This document shows, piece by piece, positions 51,689 through 60,530 of a stretch of DNA of 64,000 bases (position 1 is its first letter; each line of letters opens with the position of its first letter). A model generated the notes under the pieces. The model ran no database searches and was not told the origin of the DNA. It worked only from the letters and a program-made list of their open reading frames with translations. Location: contig JAFKGD010000006.1 of assembly GCA_017307855.1 (NCBI GenBank), positions 124,001-188,000 of the forward strand, written 5' to 3'. The stretch is from Burkholderiales bacterium. GTDB taxonomy: Bacteria > Pseudomonadota > Gammaproteobacteria > Burkholderiales > Burkholderiaceae_C. Made by a program: the position numbers and the translations under genes.

Positions 51689-52609
51689 ATGAACTTCCAG
51701 CAGCTGCGCTCGGTGCGCGAAGCCGCACGGCGCGGCTTCAATCTCACCGAAGTCGCCAACACCCTCCATACCTCGCAGCCTGGCGTGAGCCGGCAGATTC
51801 GCGAGCTGGAAGACGAACTGGGCATCGAGATCTTCGTGCGCGCGGGCAAACGGCTCACCGGCCTCACCCCGCCCGGCGGCACCGTGCTGCCCATCATCGA
51901 GAGCATCCTGCAGGGCGCGGGCAACCTGCAGCGCGCCGGCCGCGAGTTCGCGCGCCAGGACACCGGCACGCTGTCGATCGCGGCCACCCACTCGCAGGCC
52001 CGCTACGCCCTGCCGCCGGCGGTGCAGGAGTTCCGCCAGCGCTTTCCCGAAGTGCAACTGCGGCTGCACCAGGGCTCGCCCCGGCAGGTAGCCGAGATGC
52101 TGCTGTCGGGCGAGGCCGACATCGGCATCGCCACCGAGGCCATCGAGCAGTACGACGGCCTGGTGGCCCTGCCCTGCTACCGCTGGACGCATTGCGTGGT
52201 GGCGCCTGCGGGCCATCCGGTGCTCGAAGGCCCGCTCACGCTCGAGCGGCTGGCGCGTGAACCCCTCATCACCTACGACCATGGCTTCACGGGTCGCCGG
52301 CGCATCGACGCAGCGTTCGAGGACGCCGGCCTCGCGGCCCAGGTGGTTCTGGCGGCCATGGACGCCGACGTGATCAAGGCCTACGTGGAACTGGGCATGG
52401 GCGTGGGCCTGGTGGCTTCGATCGCGTTCGACCCCGAGCGCGATCTGGCGCTGCGCGGCGTCGACGCCGGCGCGCTGTTCGGCATCAACGTCACGCAGCT
52501 GGCGATCAAGCGCGGCAGCTTCCTGCGCGGCTACACCTACGCCTTCATCGAATCGTTCGCACCGGGGCTTGATGCCCAGGCGGTCGACCGCGCCATGGCC
52601 GACGCGTGA
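51689..52609 (+). CDS. CysB/Cbl-like LysR family regulator
   Basis: A 306-residue LysR regulator of the CysB branch, starting MNFQQLRSVREAARRGFNLT and containing ANTLHTSQPGVSRQIRELE. The family controls sulfate assimilation and sulfonate use through O-acetylserine or adenosine phosphosulfate. ATG at 51689 matches family starts; an ATG 9 bases upstream also fits. No cys genes are adjacent, so its targets are elsewhere. Confidence 0.87.
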   Translation: MNFQQLRSVREAARRGFNLTEVANTLHTSQPGVSRQIRELEDELGIEIFVRAGKRLTGLTPPGGTVLPIIESILQGAGNLQRAGREFARQDTGTLSIAATHSQARYALPPAVQEFRQRFPEVQLRLHQGSPRQVAEMLLSGEADIGIATEAIEQYDGLVALPCYRWTHCVVAPAGHPVLEGPLTLERLAREPLITYDHGFTGRRRIDAAFEDAGLAAQVVLAAMDADVIKAYVELGMGVGLVASIAFDPERDLALRGVDAGALFGINVTQLAIKRGSFLRGYTYAFIESFAPGLDAQAVDRAMADA

Positions 52610-52618
52610 GGGCGAAGC

Positions 52619-53146
52619 TCAGGCCGCCGCGTCGTCCCGGCCCGGCTCGAACAGGCCCGTGAACTCGGCGCGCTTTTGCATCATCGCCACCACCTGAGCG
52701 GCCAGGAACTGCAGTTCGGCCAGCTTGGCCGGATCGATGTCGCGCGGCTTCGAATCGATAACGCACAGCGAGCCGATGGCCTCGCCCGTGGCCGTGACCA
52801 GCGGCGCACCCGCATAGAAGCGGATGTGCGGCGAACCCGTGACCATGGGGTTGTTCCTGAAGCGCGGATCGAGTTGCGCGTCGCGCACGACGAGCACCTC
52901 GTCAGGCTGCTCGATGGCGTGCGAGCAGAACGACCAATCGCGCGGGGTCTCCTGCATCTCCAGCCCGACCCTGGACTTGAACCACTGGCGGTCTTCGTCG
53001 ATCAGCGAGATCAGCGAGATGGGCGCTCCAAAGGTCTGCGAGGCCAGCCGCGTGATGTCGTCGTAGGCCGTCTCGGCACTGGAGTCGAGCACCATCAGGC
53101 GGCGCAAGGCGGTCAGGCGGCGGGACTCGTCGAGTTGTTCTGACAT
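52619..53146 (-). CDS. stand-alone GAF domain protein
   Basis: A 175-residue protein consisting almost entirely of one GAF domain of the type that precedes histidine kinases and diguanylate cyclases (LASQTFGAPISLISLIDEDRQ, FCSHAIEQPDEVLVV, FYAGAPLVTATGEAIGSLCV). There is no output domain. It may bind a small ligand and signal by protein contact, or be a remnant of a sensor kinase. It converges with the CysB-like gene. Confidence 0.85.
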   Translation of the reverse strand: MSEQLDESRRLTALRRLMVLDSSAETAYDDITRLASQTFGAPISLISLIDEDRQWFKSRVGLEMQETPRDWSFCSHAIEQPDEVLVVRDAQLDPRFRNNPMVTGSPHIRFYAGAPLVTATGEAIGSLCVIDSKPRDIDPAKLAELQFLAAQVVAMMQKRAEFTGLFEPGRDDAAA

Positions 53147-53222
53147 GGCGGGAAGAAAACGAAGTGGCAGCCGGAAAATTCTAGGCGTATCGGCAAAGCC
53201 CGACCAGGCGGTCGCAAAGGCC

Positions 53223-54551
53223 TCACCGGCTGCGTGGAGCGGGCGGCCTCGCCGGCGGGCTCGATGCCGGCTTCGACGTGCTTGGCGCAGCGTCGCCGCG
53301 ACCGAGCAGGCCGCCGATCTTCGCGCCGATCACCGTCCCGATGCCCGGCAGGATGGCGGTGCCCACCGCGGCACCCGCATAGAAGCCGGGGGCGATCCTG
53401 AAATCCGGCTTGCGCGTGGGCCCTTCGACGGTGAAGGGCACGTCCACGGCGCCGCCAGCCATGTCGAGCGAGCCCTTCGCGCTGACGTGGCGGCGGTACA
53501 CGGTGGCTTCACCCTCGGCCTTGTAGCCGCCGGCCGTGGCCTGGATGCCGGAATAGGTGACGCGCATGCCGCCCTGCCCGGTGTTCTGCGTGACGACGCG
53601 ACCCGAGAGGGTGTCGAGCTTCGTCTGCCCCTCGCGCTCGCGGCCCAGCGATTTCACGGCGCGGTCGATGTCCAGCCGCAGCACCACGCCCTGCTCCACG
53701 GTCAGGTCGCTTTCGGTGCGCAGCGAGCGGCCGAGTTCGCCCGGGCTGGTGCCCTGTGCGTGCACGCGCGTGCGGCCCGACGCCAGGCCCGCGAGAGGCG
53801 AGCGGCGCTTGAAGGCGGCGATGGCCGATTGCACTTCGACGCGGCGCGGTTCGAAGCTGCCTTGCACGGTGATCAGCCCATCGGTCGTCTCGGTCAGCGT
53901 GAGCTCGCCTTCGCCGCTGCCACCGCCGGCCTCGGCATGGGCGCGCCAGCGGTCTTCGTCGCCCTGGCGCGTCAGGCGCAGCAGCGTGGGCCGGGCCGCG
54001 TCGCTGCGGCTCACCAGAGCCTCCCGCGGGCGCCATCCAGCGTCGAAGCGGATGTCGGCGTCATAGGCCAGCGGCACGCCGCTCCACGAGACGTAAGTCA
54101 CCCGCCGCAGCACCACGTGATCGACCGGATGCCGGTCGCCCAGGCCCCGCTTGTCGCTGCGGAAGGCACGCACCGACAGGCGCGGCAGCACTGCGTCGTC
54201 CACTTCCAGCCGCGCCAGGCCCCAGTTGCGATCGCGCAGCGTGCCCCAGCCCAGGCGCGGCCAGACGGCGACGCGGGCGATGGTGATGGGCTCGTCCTGC
54301 ACGGTTCGCACGTCGCGCACCTCGGCCATCGGCGTGGGCAGCAGGCGCCAGCTCACCGCGCCCACCTGCACGGCCACGCCGGTGCGCGCCTGCACTTCGT
54401 GCTCGACGCGGCGCGCCAGCTCGTCATCGCCCGGCAGCCACACCAGCAGGGCGACGAAGGCGGCGACCAGCAGGACGGCAAGTCCGCACAGCGACCACAG
54501 CCCCCAGCGGAGGACGGGCGAGCGCGGGCGAAACCAAGACATGCTGCCCAT
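53223..54551 (-). CDS. AsmA-like inner-membrane protein
   Basis: A 442-residue protein with one N-terminal membrane helix (WGLWSLCGLAVLLVAAFVALLV) and a long beta-rich periplasmic part of AsmA/DUF748 type. RRVEHEVQARTGVAVQVGAV follows the helix, as in AsmA-like proteins. A Pro/Ala/Ser-rich tail ends the protein. Relatives take part in lipid transport between the two membranes. The start is uncertain: ATG at 54551 or 54542. Confidence 0.75.
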   Translation of the reverse strand: MGSMSWFRPRSPVLRWGLWSLCGLAVLLVAAFVALLVWLPGDDELARRVEHEVQARTGVAVQVGAVSWRLLPTPMAEVRDVRTVQDEPITIARVAVWPRLGWGTLRDRNWGLARLEVDDAVLPRLSVRAFRSDKRGLGDRHPVDHVVLRRVTYVSWSGVPLAYDADIRFDAGWRPREALVSRSDAARPTLLRLTRQGDEDRWRAHAEAGGGSGEGELTLTETTDGLITVQGSFEPRRVEVQSAIAAFKRRSPLAGLASGRTRVHAQGTSPGELGRSLRTESDLTVEQGVVLRLDIDRAVKSLGREREGQTKLDTLSGRVVTQNTGQGGMRVTYSGIQATAGGYKAEGEATVYRRHVSAKGSLDMAGGAVDVPFTVEGPTRKPDFRIAPGFYAGAAVGTAILPGIGTVIGAKIGGLLGRGDAAPSTSKPASSPPARPPAPRSR

Positions 54552-54661
54552 CGTGCCCGTGCAGTGCGTGCCGGGCTGTAGGCGCAGCCCGGCGCGGCGT
54601 GCCATCCAGCGGCGCCTGTGCGTCGTCGCGGGGGGCCTGCACCCGGGTGACACGCGGGTCT

Positions 54662-54674
54662 GCACGGATCGTGC
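54662..54674. promoter_or_regulatory. inverted repeat upstream of the LysR gene
   Basis: GCACG-GAT-CGTGC ends 15 bases before the LysR ATG at 54690. It is a modest candidate for an autoregulatory site. Confidence 0.4.
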
Positions 54675-54689
54675 TTGCCCGTCTGTTGC

Positions 54690-55850
54690 ATGATGATCGC
54701 GCCGACTTTTCCCGACCGCCCCTTGGACACCGCCACCCAACGCCTGCTGGCCGCGCTTCGCATGCGCCAGCTCGAACTGATCGCCACGCTGGCCGACACC
54801 GGCAGCGTGCGCGCGGCCGCCCAGCGCCTGCACCTGAGCGCGGCGGCCGTGAGCAAGGGCCTGCGCGAGACCGAATCGCTGTTCGGCGCCGAGCTGTTCC
54901 AGCGCCTGCCGCGCGGCCTGTCGCCCACGGCGATGGGCGAGATGGTGGCGGCGCGTGCCCGCCTGCTGCTCAACGAAGTGGCGCAACTGGCCGATGAACT
55001 GGCCGCGCGCCAGGGCGGCCGCGCCGACGAGGTGCGCGTGGGCGCCGTGCCCTTCCTCACCTGGACGCTGCTTCCGCGCATCCTGCAGGAGATGCAGCGC
55101 GTCCCGGGCGGCGAGCTGCCGCGCGCCCGCGTGGTCGAGGGCCGGCTGGGCGAGATGTGCCGTCAGCTGGAGGCCGGCGACATCGACGTGCTGGTGACGA
55201 TGAACATGCCCTCGGAACTCGGCGGCCTGCGCTCGGACGGCTTCGTCATCGAGCCGATCTACGACGAGCAGTGGACCGTGGTGTGCTCGCCCCGGCATCC
55301 GGCCGCCCGCGGCAGGCGCGTGCGCCGCTGGGCCGACCTGGTCGCCGAGCACTGGATCCTGCCGCCGCGCCCCACGAACGCACGCATGATGGTGGAGCAG
55401 GTGCTGCTGCGCCGCTCGCTCGCGCCCCTGGTGCCGTGGATCGAGTCGATGAACGCCATCACCAACCTGCAGCTGGCCGCGCACGGCGCCGGCCTGACGC
55501 TGGCCGCGCGCTGCACGCTCGATGCGTACCTGGCGCGCGGCGCCCTGGTGGAACTGCCGATGGAGGACCTGCCCCCGCCGGTGCCGATCGCGCTGGTCTA
55601 CCGCACCGGTGCGGCGCGCAGGCCGGTGCTGTCGGCGCTGCGCTCGGCCGCGCAGCGCGCCAGCAGCGAGGCGGCGTCGGCATCGGCCGCCACCATCCGC
55701 GCGGCCAAAGAGTTCTCGCCGCGGAAGTCGCGCGCCCAGACCGATTCCAGCAGCGTCACGCAGGACGTGAGCACGGGCGTGGGCACGCGCGCCACGCGCC
55801 CCAGGGTCTCCAGGAAGGCCATGCCGAAGGGCACGTCTTCCAGCACGTAG
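54690..55850 (+). CDS. LysR family regulator with C-terminal extension overlapping the next gene
   Basis: A LysR-type regulator. The helix-turn-helix includes MRQLELIATLADTGSVRAAA and the effector domain reads through DIDVLVTMNMPSELGG. The frame gives 386 residues, about 60 more than typical; the family-like part ends around SALRSAAQRASSEAA (about 55,690). The last 253 bases run opposite to the octopine dehydrogenase-family gene. Which C-terminus is used is unclear. It likely regulates the opposing cluster or a distant operon. Confidence 0.78.
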   Translation: MMIAPTFPDRPLDTATQRLLAALRMRQLELIATLADTGSVRAAAQRLHLSAAAVSKGLRETESLFGAELFQRLPRGLSPTAMGEMVAARARLLLNEVAQLADELAARQGGRADEVRVGAVPFLTWTLLPRILQEMQRVPGGELPRARVVEGRLGEMCRQLEAGDIDVLVTMNMPSELGGLRSDGFVIEPIYDEQWTVVCSPRHPAARGRRVRRWADLVAEHWILPPRPTNARMMVEQVLLRRSLAPLVPWIESMNAITNLQLAAHGAGLTLAARCTLDAYLARGALVELPMEDLPPPVPIALVYRTGAARRPVLSALRSAAQRASSEAASASAATIRAAKEFSPRKSRAQTDSSSVTQDVSTGVGTRATRPRVSRKAMPKGTSSST

Positions 55851-56716
55851 CGGTGATCCAGGCGCGCGGGGCCGTTGGGGCTCATGCCGCGCTGCACGAT
55901 CTCAGCCGCCATCTCGTGCAACGACGCCGGCGTGAGGTGGTAGGAGCGCGCGTAGTGCTCGCGCAGCGTGGGCAAGGCCAGCCCGAAGGCGCGGGCCACC
56001 GCCAGCCGTTCCGCGTCCAGCGACTCGGCGATGCGTGCCACCACCGGCGTGAAGCAGCCGAACAGCGACCAGGCCTCGCCCCGGTCCATGCGCGTGAGGT
56101 TGGGAATCACCTCGGCCGCATGCGCGATCGGGTTGATGTTGGCCAGCGTGATGGCCAGCAGGTTGGCCGCCGACACGAAGCGAGGGCCCAGCAGCCGTTC
56201 GCAGCAGGCGACGGCGCGCGCGGTGTCGGCGGGGCCGGTGGCCGCCACCTCGATGCGCTCGCGCAGCGGGTTCACGTGCAGGCTGCCATCGGGCAGGAAA
56301 TGGGTGGTGGTGGCGGTGGTGTTCCAGCCGGCCACCAGCACGTCGCGCCCCTGGGCGCACGCGGTTTCGGCCAGCCACAGCGGCACCAGCGACAGCGCGC
56401 CGCTCACCAGCACCACCTGGCCGTCGCGCCAGTGGCGCGTGAGCGGCTCCAGCACGGCTTCGTAGGCGTTGGCGGGCAGGCAGACGATCCACACATCGGC
56501 ATCCGCCAGCGCGGCGGCATCGGCCAGCAGCCGGGGCGCGAACTGCGATTGCAGCGCACCCGAGGTCGTGACGCGCGTGCCGCCGTCGGCCTGGCGCACG
56601 CGCGCCCCGGTGGGCGACCACAACGTGGCGGACACGCCGCGCTGGTGCAGGTACGCCACGGTGGCACAGCCCACGGCGCCCGCACCGACCACGGCCACGC
56701 GCGGATCGGCCTGCAT
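55598..56716 (-). CDS. octopine/nopaline dehydrogenase family protein
   Basis: A 372-residue NAD(P)-dependent dehydrogenase of the octopine/nopaline dehydrogenase family, related to ketopantoate reductase. It has VAVVGAGAVGCATVAYL at the N-terminus, NTTATTTHFLPDG and ANINPIAHAAEVIPNLTRM in the middle, and YLLEDVPFGM-type RYVLEDVPFGMAFLETL. It catalyses reductive condensation of an amino acid with a keto acid or the reverse. The last residues overlap the LysR gene in the opposite direction. It is followed on the same strand (upstream) by a Bug receptor gene. Confidence 0.83.
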   Translation of the reverse strand: MQADPRVAVVGAGAVGCATVAYLHQRGVSATLWSPTGARVRQADGGTRVTTSGALQSQFAPRLLADAAALADADVWIVCLPANAYEAVLEPLTRHWRDGQVVLVSGALSLVPLWLAETACAQGRDVLVAGWNTTATTTHFLPDGSLHVNPLRERIEVAATGPADTARAVACCERLLGPRFVSAANLLAITLANINPIAHAAEVIPNLTRMDRGEAWSLFGCFTPVVARIAESLDAERLAVARAFGLALPTLREHYARSYHLTPASLHEMAAEIVQRGMSPNGPARLDHRYVLEDVPFGMAFLETLGRVARVPTPVLTSCVTLLESVWARDFRGENSLAARMVAADADAASLLARCAAERSADSTGLRAAPVR

Positions 56717-56733
56717 CGAGAACACCGCGCCGC

Positions 56734-57726
56734 TCACTCGAGGACGATGTTGCGTTCGCGGATGATGCGGGCCCACAGCGCGCTCTCGGCGGCCACGCTC
56801 TTGCCCAGCTCTTCAGGCGAGCTGCCCACGATCTCCAAGCCCTGGCGGCGCAGCTTGGCCTGCAGTTCGGGCTCGGCGAGCGAGGCACGCACGGCGGCGT
56901 AGAGGCGGTCCACGATCGCCCGGGGCGTGCCGGCGGGCGCGAACAGCGCGAAGTTGGTGGTCGATTCGAAGCGCGGCACGCCCGATTCGGCGATGGCGGG
57001 CACGTCGGGCACCAGGGCCGAGCGGCTGGCGCCGCTCACGCCCACGCCGCGGATGCGGCCCGAGGTGACGAAGGGCACGGCCACGCCCAGGTCGAGGAAG
57101 GCCACGTCGGCCTCGCCGGCCGCCACGGCCGTGGTGGCCGGGCCGCCGCCCTTGTACGGCACGTGGGTCATCTGTGTCTGCGTGAGCGACATCAGCAGCT
57201 CGGAGGCCAGGTGGCTGGTGGAGCCATTGCCGCCCGAGGCGATGTTGAGCTTGCCGGGGTTCTTGCGGGCGTAATCGATCAGCTCGGCCGCATTCTTCAC
57301 CGGCAGCGACTGGCGCGCCACCAGGATCAGCGGGCTGGCGGCCAGGCCGCTCACGGGCACCAGGTCGCGCTGGTGCTGGTAGGGCAGGCCCTTGTACAGA
57401 TGCTCGGCGATGGCGTAGGTGCTGTTGGTGGCCAGCACCAGCGTGTAGCCGTCGGCCGGCGACTTGGCGACCTGGCCATGGCCGATGGTGCCGCCCGCGC
57501 CGGGGCGGTTGTCCACCACCACCTGCTGGCCGAGCTGCCTGCCCAGCTCGGTGGAGACGAGGCGCGCCAGGATGTCGGTGGCGCCGCCGGGCGACCAGGC
57601 CACCACCACCTTCACGGGCTTGGTGGGCCAGCCGGGTTCTTGCGCCTGCGCGGCGAAGGGCGCGCCCAGGGCGCTGGCGGCCGCCAGCGCCAGGGTGGCG
57701 CGGCGCATGGCACGGAAGGATTTCAT
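56734..57726 (-). CDS. Bug family (TctC-like) periplasmic substrate-binding protein
   Basis: A 330-residue receptor of the tripartite tricarboxylate type. The signal peptide (MKSFRAMRRATLALAAASAL) is followed by family motifs KVVVAWSPGGATDILARL, VVDNRPGAGGTIGHGQVA, LNIASGGNGSTSHLASE and HVPYKGGGPATTAV. It ends 17 bases before the octopine dehydrogenase-family gene on the same strand, so the two form a likely uptake-and-use pair. The ATG at 57726 has a CAGGA ribosome site; an ATG at 57741 is possible. Confidence 0.9.
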   Translation of the reverse strand: MKSFRAMRRATLALAAASALGAPFAAQAQEPGWPTKPVKVVVAWSPGGATDILARLVSTELGRQLGQQVVVDNRPGAGGTIGHGQVAKSPADGYTLVLATNSTYAIAEHLYKGLPYQHQRDLVPVSGLAASPLILVARQSLPVKNAAELIDYARKNPGKLNIASGGNGSTSHLASELLMSLTQTQMTHVPYKGGGPATTAVAAGEADVAFLDLGVAVPFVTSGRIRGVGVSGASRSALVPDVPAIAESGVPRFESTTNFALFAPAGTPRAIVDRLYAAVRASLAEPELQAKLRRQGLEIVGSSPEELGKSVAAESALWARIIRERNIVLE

Positions 57727-57841
57727 GGCGGGGTCCTGCATCGAGAGGGTGAGGAAGAAAAGGGGTTCGATGCAGTGTAGGAACCACTCGCCGCGCGCAC
57801 GAGCGACATGTTTTCAGGCAGGGTCAACCGGCGGTTAACGC

Positions 57842-57864
57842 ACGGCGCCCGGGCCGGGCGCCGT
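57842..57864. terminator. hairpin at the 3' end of the cobalamin adenosyltransferase gene
   Basis: ACGGCGCCCG-GGC-CGGGCGCCGT is a 10-base-arm perfect inverted repeat reaching the stop codon of the minus-strand gene. It lacks a T-run, so it is only a possible terminator or 3'-end stabiliser. Confidence 0.5.
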
Positions 57865-58451
57865 CAGGCCGGGTCGCCCGCCTCGTCCGCTGCGCGCGCC
57901 ATGCGTTCGCTCTTCCAGTACACGTCGTCGCCGCCCTCCATGCGGTTGAGCACGCGCGCCAGCACGAACAGCAGATCCGACAGGCGATTGAGGTAGTGGC
58001 GCGGCGCCGCGTTCACGCGGCCCGGCTCGGCCGCGCCCAGGCTCACCACCGCGCGCTCGGCGCGGCGCGCCACGGTACGGCACACATGGGCCTGCGAGGC
58101 CGCGCGCGTGCCGGCGGGCAGGATGAATTCGGCCAGGCGGGGCAGCGTGGCGTTGTAGTGCGCCAGTGCGTCGTCGAGCGCGGCGACGGCCTCGGGCTTG
58201 AGCAGTTCGTAGCCCGGAATCGACAGCTCTCCGCCCAGGTTGAACAGCTGGTGCTGCACCTCCACCAGCAGTACGCGCACGCCGTCGGGCAAGGGCTCGC
58301 ACAGCAGCAGGCCGATGTGCGAGTTGAGTTCGTCCACGTCGCCCAGGGCAGCCACGCGCGCGCTGTCCTTCGGAACCCGGGTGTTGTCGCCCAGGCCGGT
58401 GGTGCCATCGTCGCCGGTGCGGGTGGCGATCTGGGTCAGGCGGTTGCCCAT
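57864..58451 (-). CDS. pduO: cob(I)alamin adenosyltransferase, PduO type
   Basis: A 195-residue PduO-type adenosyltransferase. The ATP-binding N-terminus TRTGDDGTTGLGD is followed by the Ser/Lys motif RVPKDS, and later by LPAGT, CRTVARRAERAVVSL and LNRLSDLLFVLARVLN. It converts cob(I)alamin and ATP to adenosylcobalamin for mutases or eliminases. No cobalamin riboswitch or other cobalamin gene is evident nearby. Confidence 0.92.
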   Translation of the reverse strand: MGNRLTQIATRTGDDGTTGLGDNTRVPKDSARVAALGDVDELNSHIGLLLCEPLPDGVRVLLVEVQHQLFNLGGELSIPGYELLKPEAVAALDDALAHYNATLPRLAEFILPAGTRAASQAHVCRTVARRAERAVVSLGAAEPGRVNAAPRHYLNRLSDLLFVLARVLNRMEGGDDVYWKSERMARAADEAGDPA

Positions 58452-58561
58452 TGGAATGTCCTTGTGCAGCGGAGGAAGGCGAGGATTGTGCGCGCGAATG
58501 CTTTCGAAACGCCGCCAGCCCGCGTGGCGCGAAAAAGCGCCGTCACGTGCTCTCGCGCGCG

Positions 58562-58894
58562 TCAGGCTGCCGGGTCGATGCGGGCCAGCGCGTCGGCGAT
58601 CGGTCCGGCTTCGGTGGGGCGCACGAGCCGCGCCACTTCCTGGCCGCCCTGCATGAACACGAGCGTGGGCCAGAGCTTGACGCGGAAGCTGCGGCCCAGC
58701 GGCTTGCCGCTGCCGTCCTCGATCTTGTAGTGGCGCACGCCGGGATGCGCGGCCAGCGTCTGCTCCAGCAACGGCTGCGCACGCTGGCAGTGCGGGCACC
58801 AGGGCGCGCCGAACTCGACCAGCACCGGCCCCTGGCCGGCGGCGGTGTCGACATCGGCCCGGGCGGGCTCGGTGGGGGCGAATTCATGGTTCAT
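58562..58894 (-). CDS. thioredoxin family protein
   Basis: A 110-residue thioredoxin-fold protein. The active site is WCPHC with Cys33 and Cys36 (APWCPHCQRAQ), and the cis-Pro region is VKLWPTLVFMQGG. WCPHC is seen in DsbA-like and some specialised thioredoxins rather than the standard WCGPC. It lacks a signal peptide, so it is probably cytoplasmic. ATG at 58894 is preferred; 58900 would add Met-Pro. Confidence 0.87.
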   Translation of the reverse strand: MNHEFAPTEPARADVDTAAGQGPVLVEFGAPWCPHCQRAQPLLEQTLAAHPGVRHYKIEDGSGKPLGRSFRVKLWPTLVFMQGGQEVARLVRPTEAGPIADALARIDPAA

Positions 58895-59071
58895 GGGCAT
58901 GGCGCATTGTCGGCCCGCCGGGCCGCCTGCCGTGTCAGCCACACGCTTGCCCATGGGTACGGCAGGGCTGGCGGCGAGGGTATGCCCGCGCAGGCGCGCA
59001 GGGGCACCGAGACCTAGAATCGTCTGCTGCCCGCGCTGCCGCGCCGGCCGCCGCACCCTGGAGACACCGCC

Positions 59072-60502
59072 ATGAATGCCCCCACCGACATCGCCCACCT
59101 TGCGCCCGACATTCGCCTGCGCGACGTGCCCGAAGCCCTGCTCACCGCGCTGCGCGAGCGCTTCGGCGCGCAATGCTCCACGGCCCAGGCGGTGCGCGAA
59201 CAGCACGGCCGCGACGAATCGGCCTTCGTCAGCGTGCCGCCGCCCGCCGCCGTGGTGTTCGCCGAGAGCACGAAGGACGTGGCCGATGCCGTGGCGCTGG
59301 CCGCCGCGCACGAGGTACCCGTCATCCCCTTCGGCGTGGGCTCGTCGCTCGAGGGCCACCTGCTGGCCGTGCAGGGCGGCATCAGCATCGACGTGTCGCG
59401 CATGAACCGCGTGCTGTCGGTGAATGCCGACGATCTCACCGTCACGGTGCAGCCCGGCGTCACGCGCCGGCAACTCAACGAAGAAATCAAGAGCACGGGC
59501 CTGTTCTTCCCCATCGACCCGGGCGCCGATGCGTCGATCGGCGGCATGACCGCCACGCGCGCCAGCGGCACCAACGCCGTGCGCTACGGCACCATGCGAG
59601 AGAACGTGCTGGCGCTGGAAGTGGTCACCGCCAGCGGCGAAGTCATCCGCACCGGCACGCGCGCGCGCAAGTCCAGCGCGGGCTACGACCTCACGCGCCT
59701 GTTCGTGGGCAGCGAAGGCACGCTGGGCGTGGTCACCGAGATCACACTGCGCATCTACCCGCTGCCCGAGGCCGTGTCGGCCGCGATCTGCTCGTTCCCC
59801 AGCATCGAGGCGGCCGTTCGCACCACCATCGAGATCATCCAGCTGGGCGTGCCGATCGCGCGGGTGGAGCTGATCGACGCGCATTCGGTGCGGGCGGTCA
59901 ACCGGCATTCGAAGCTCACGCTGCGCGAAGAGCCGATGCTGCTGATGGAGTTCCACGGCTCGCCCGCCAGCGTGCAGGAGCAGGCCGAGACGGTGCAGGA
60001 ACTGGCCACCGGCCATGGCGGCAACGCCTTCGAATGGGCCGCCACGCCCGAGGAACGAACGCGCCTGTGGACGGCGCGGCACAACGCCTACTTCGCCGCC
60101 GTGCAGAGCCGCCCGGGCTGCCGCGTCATCACCACCGACACCTGCGTGCCGATCTCGCGCCTGGCCGATGCGATGCTCGACTCGGTGTCAGAGGCCGAGG
60201 CCAGCGGCATTCCCTACTTCCTGGTCGGCCACGTGGGCGACGGCAATTTCCACGTCGGATATCTCATCGACCCGGACGACGCCGGCGAGCGCATGCGCGC
60301 CGAAGACCTCAACCACCGCCTGGTGGCACGCGCCCTGGCCGTGGGCGGCACCTGCACCGGCGAGCATGGCGTGGGCCTGCACAAGATGGGCTTCCTGCTC
60401 GACGAGGCCGGCAGCGGCGCCGTGGACATGATGCGCACCATCAAGCGCGCGCTCGATCCGAAGAACATCATGAACCCGGGCAAGATCTTCGCGCTGGACT
60501 GA
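59072..60502 (+). CDS. FAD-linked oxidase, D-lactate dehydrogenase/GlcD-like
   Basis: A 476-residue FAD-binding oxidoreductase of the GlcD/LDHD family. The FAD-contact PFGVGSSLEGH and GADASIGGMTATRASGTNAVRYG, the C-terminal metal-binding GHVGDGNFH and the closing NPGKIF are all present. It oxidises D-lactate or another D-2-hydroxy acid, passing electrons to quinone or cytochrome. It is a single gene with no GlcE/GlcF partners, so the D-lactate dehydrogenase assignment is more likely than glycolate oxidase. Confidence 0.88.
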   Translation: MNAPTDIAHLAPDIRLRDVPEALLTALRERFGAQCSTAQAVREQHGRDESAFVSVPPPAAVVFAESTKDVADAVALAAAHEVPVIPFGVGSSLEGHLLAVQGGISIDVSRMNRVLSVNADDLTVTVQPGVTRRQLNEEIKSTGLFFPIDPGADASIGGMTATRASGTNAVRYGTMRENVLALEVVTASGEVIRTGTRARKSSAGYDLTRLFVGSEGTLGVVTEITLRIYPLPEAVSAAICSFPSIEAAVRTTIEIIQLGVPIARVELIDAHSVRAVNRHSKLTLREEPMLLMEFHGSPASVQEQAETVQELATGHGGNAFEWAATPEERTRLWTARHNAYFAAVQSRPGCRVITTDTCVPISRLADAMLDSVSEAEASGIPYFLVGHVGDGNFHVGYLIDPDDAGERMRAEDLNHRLVARALAVGGTCTGEHGVGLHKMGFLLDEAGSGAVDMMRTIKRALDPKNIMNPGKIFALD

Positions 60503-60530
60503 ACCCCGGCACCCCGGGCCGGCAACCGGC

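Noticed and set aside
57842..58451. A cobalamin riboswitch near the adenosyltransferase gene
   Set aside because: The leader before the gene is short and I see no B12-box-like sequence.
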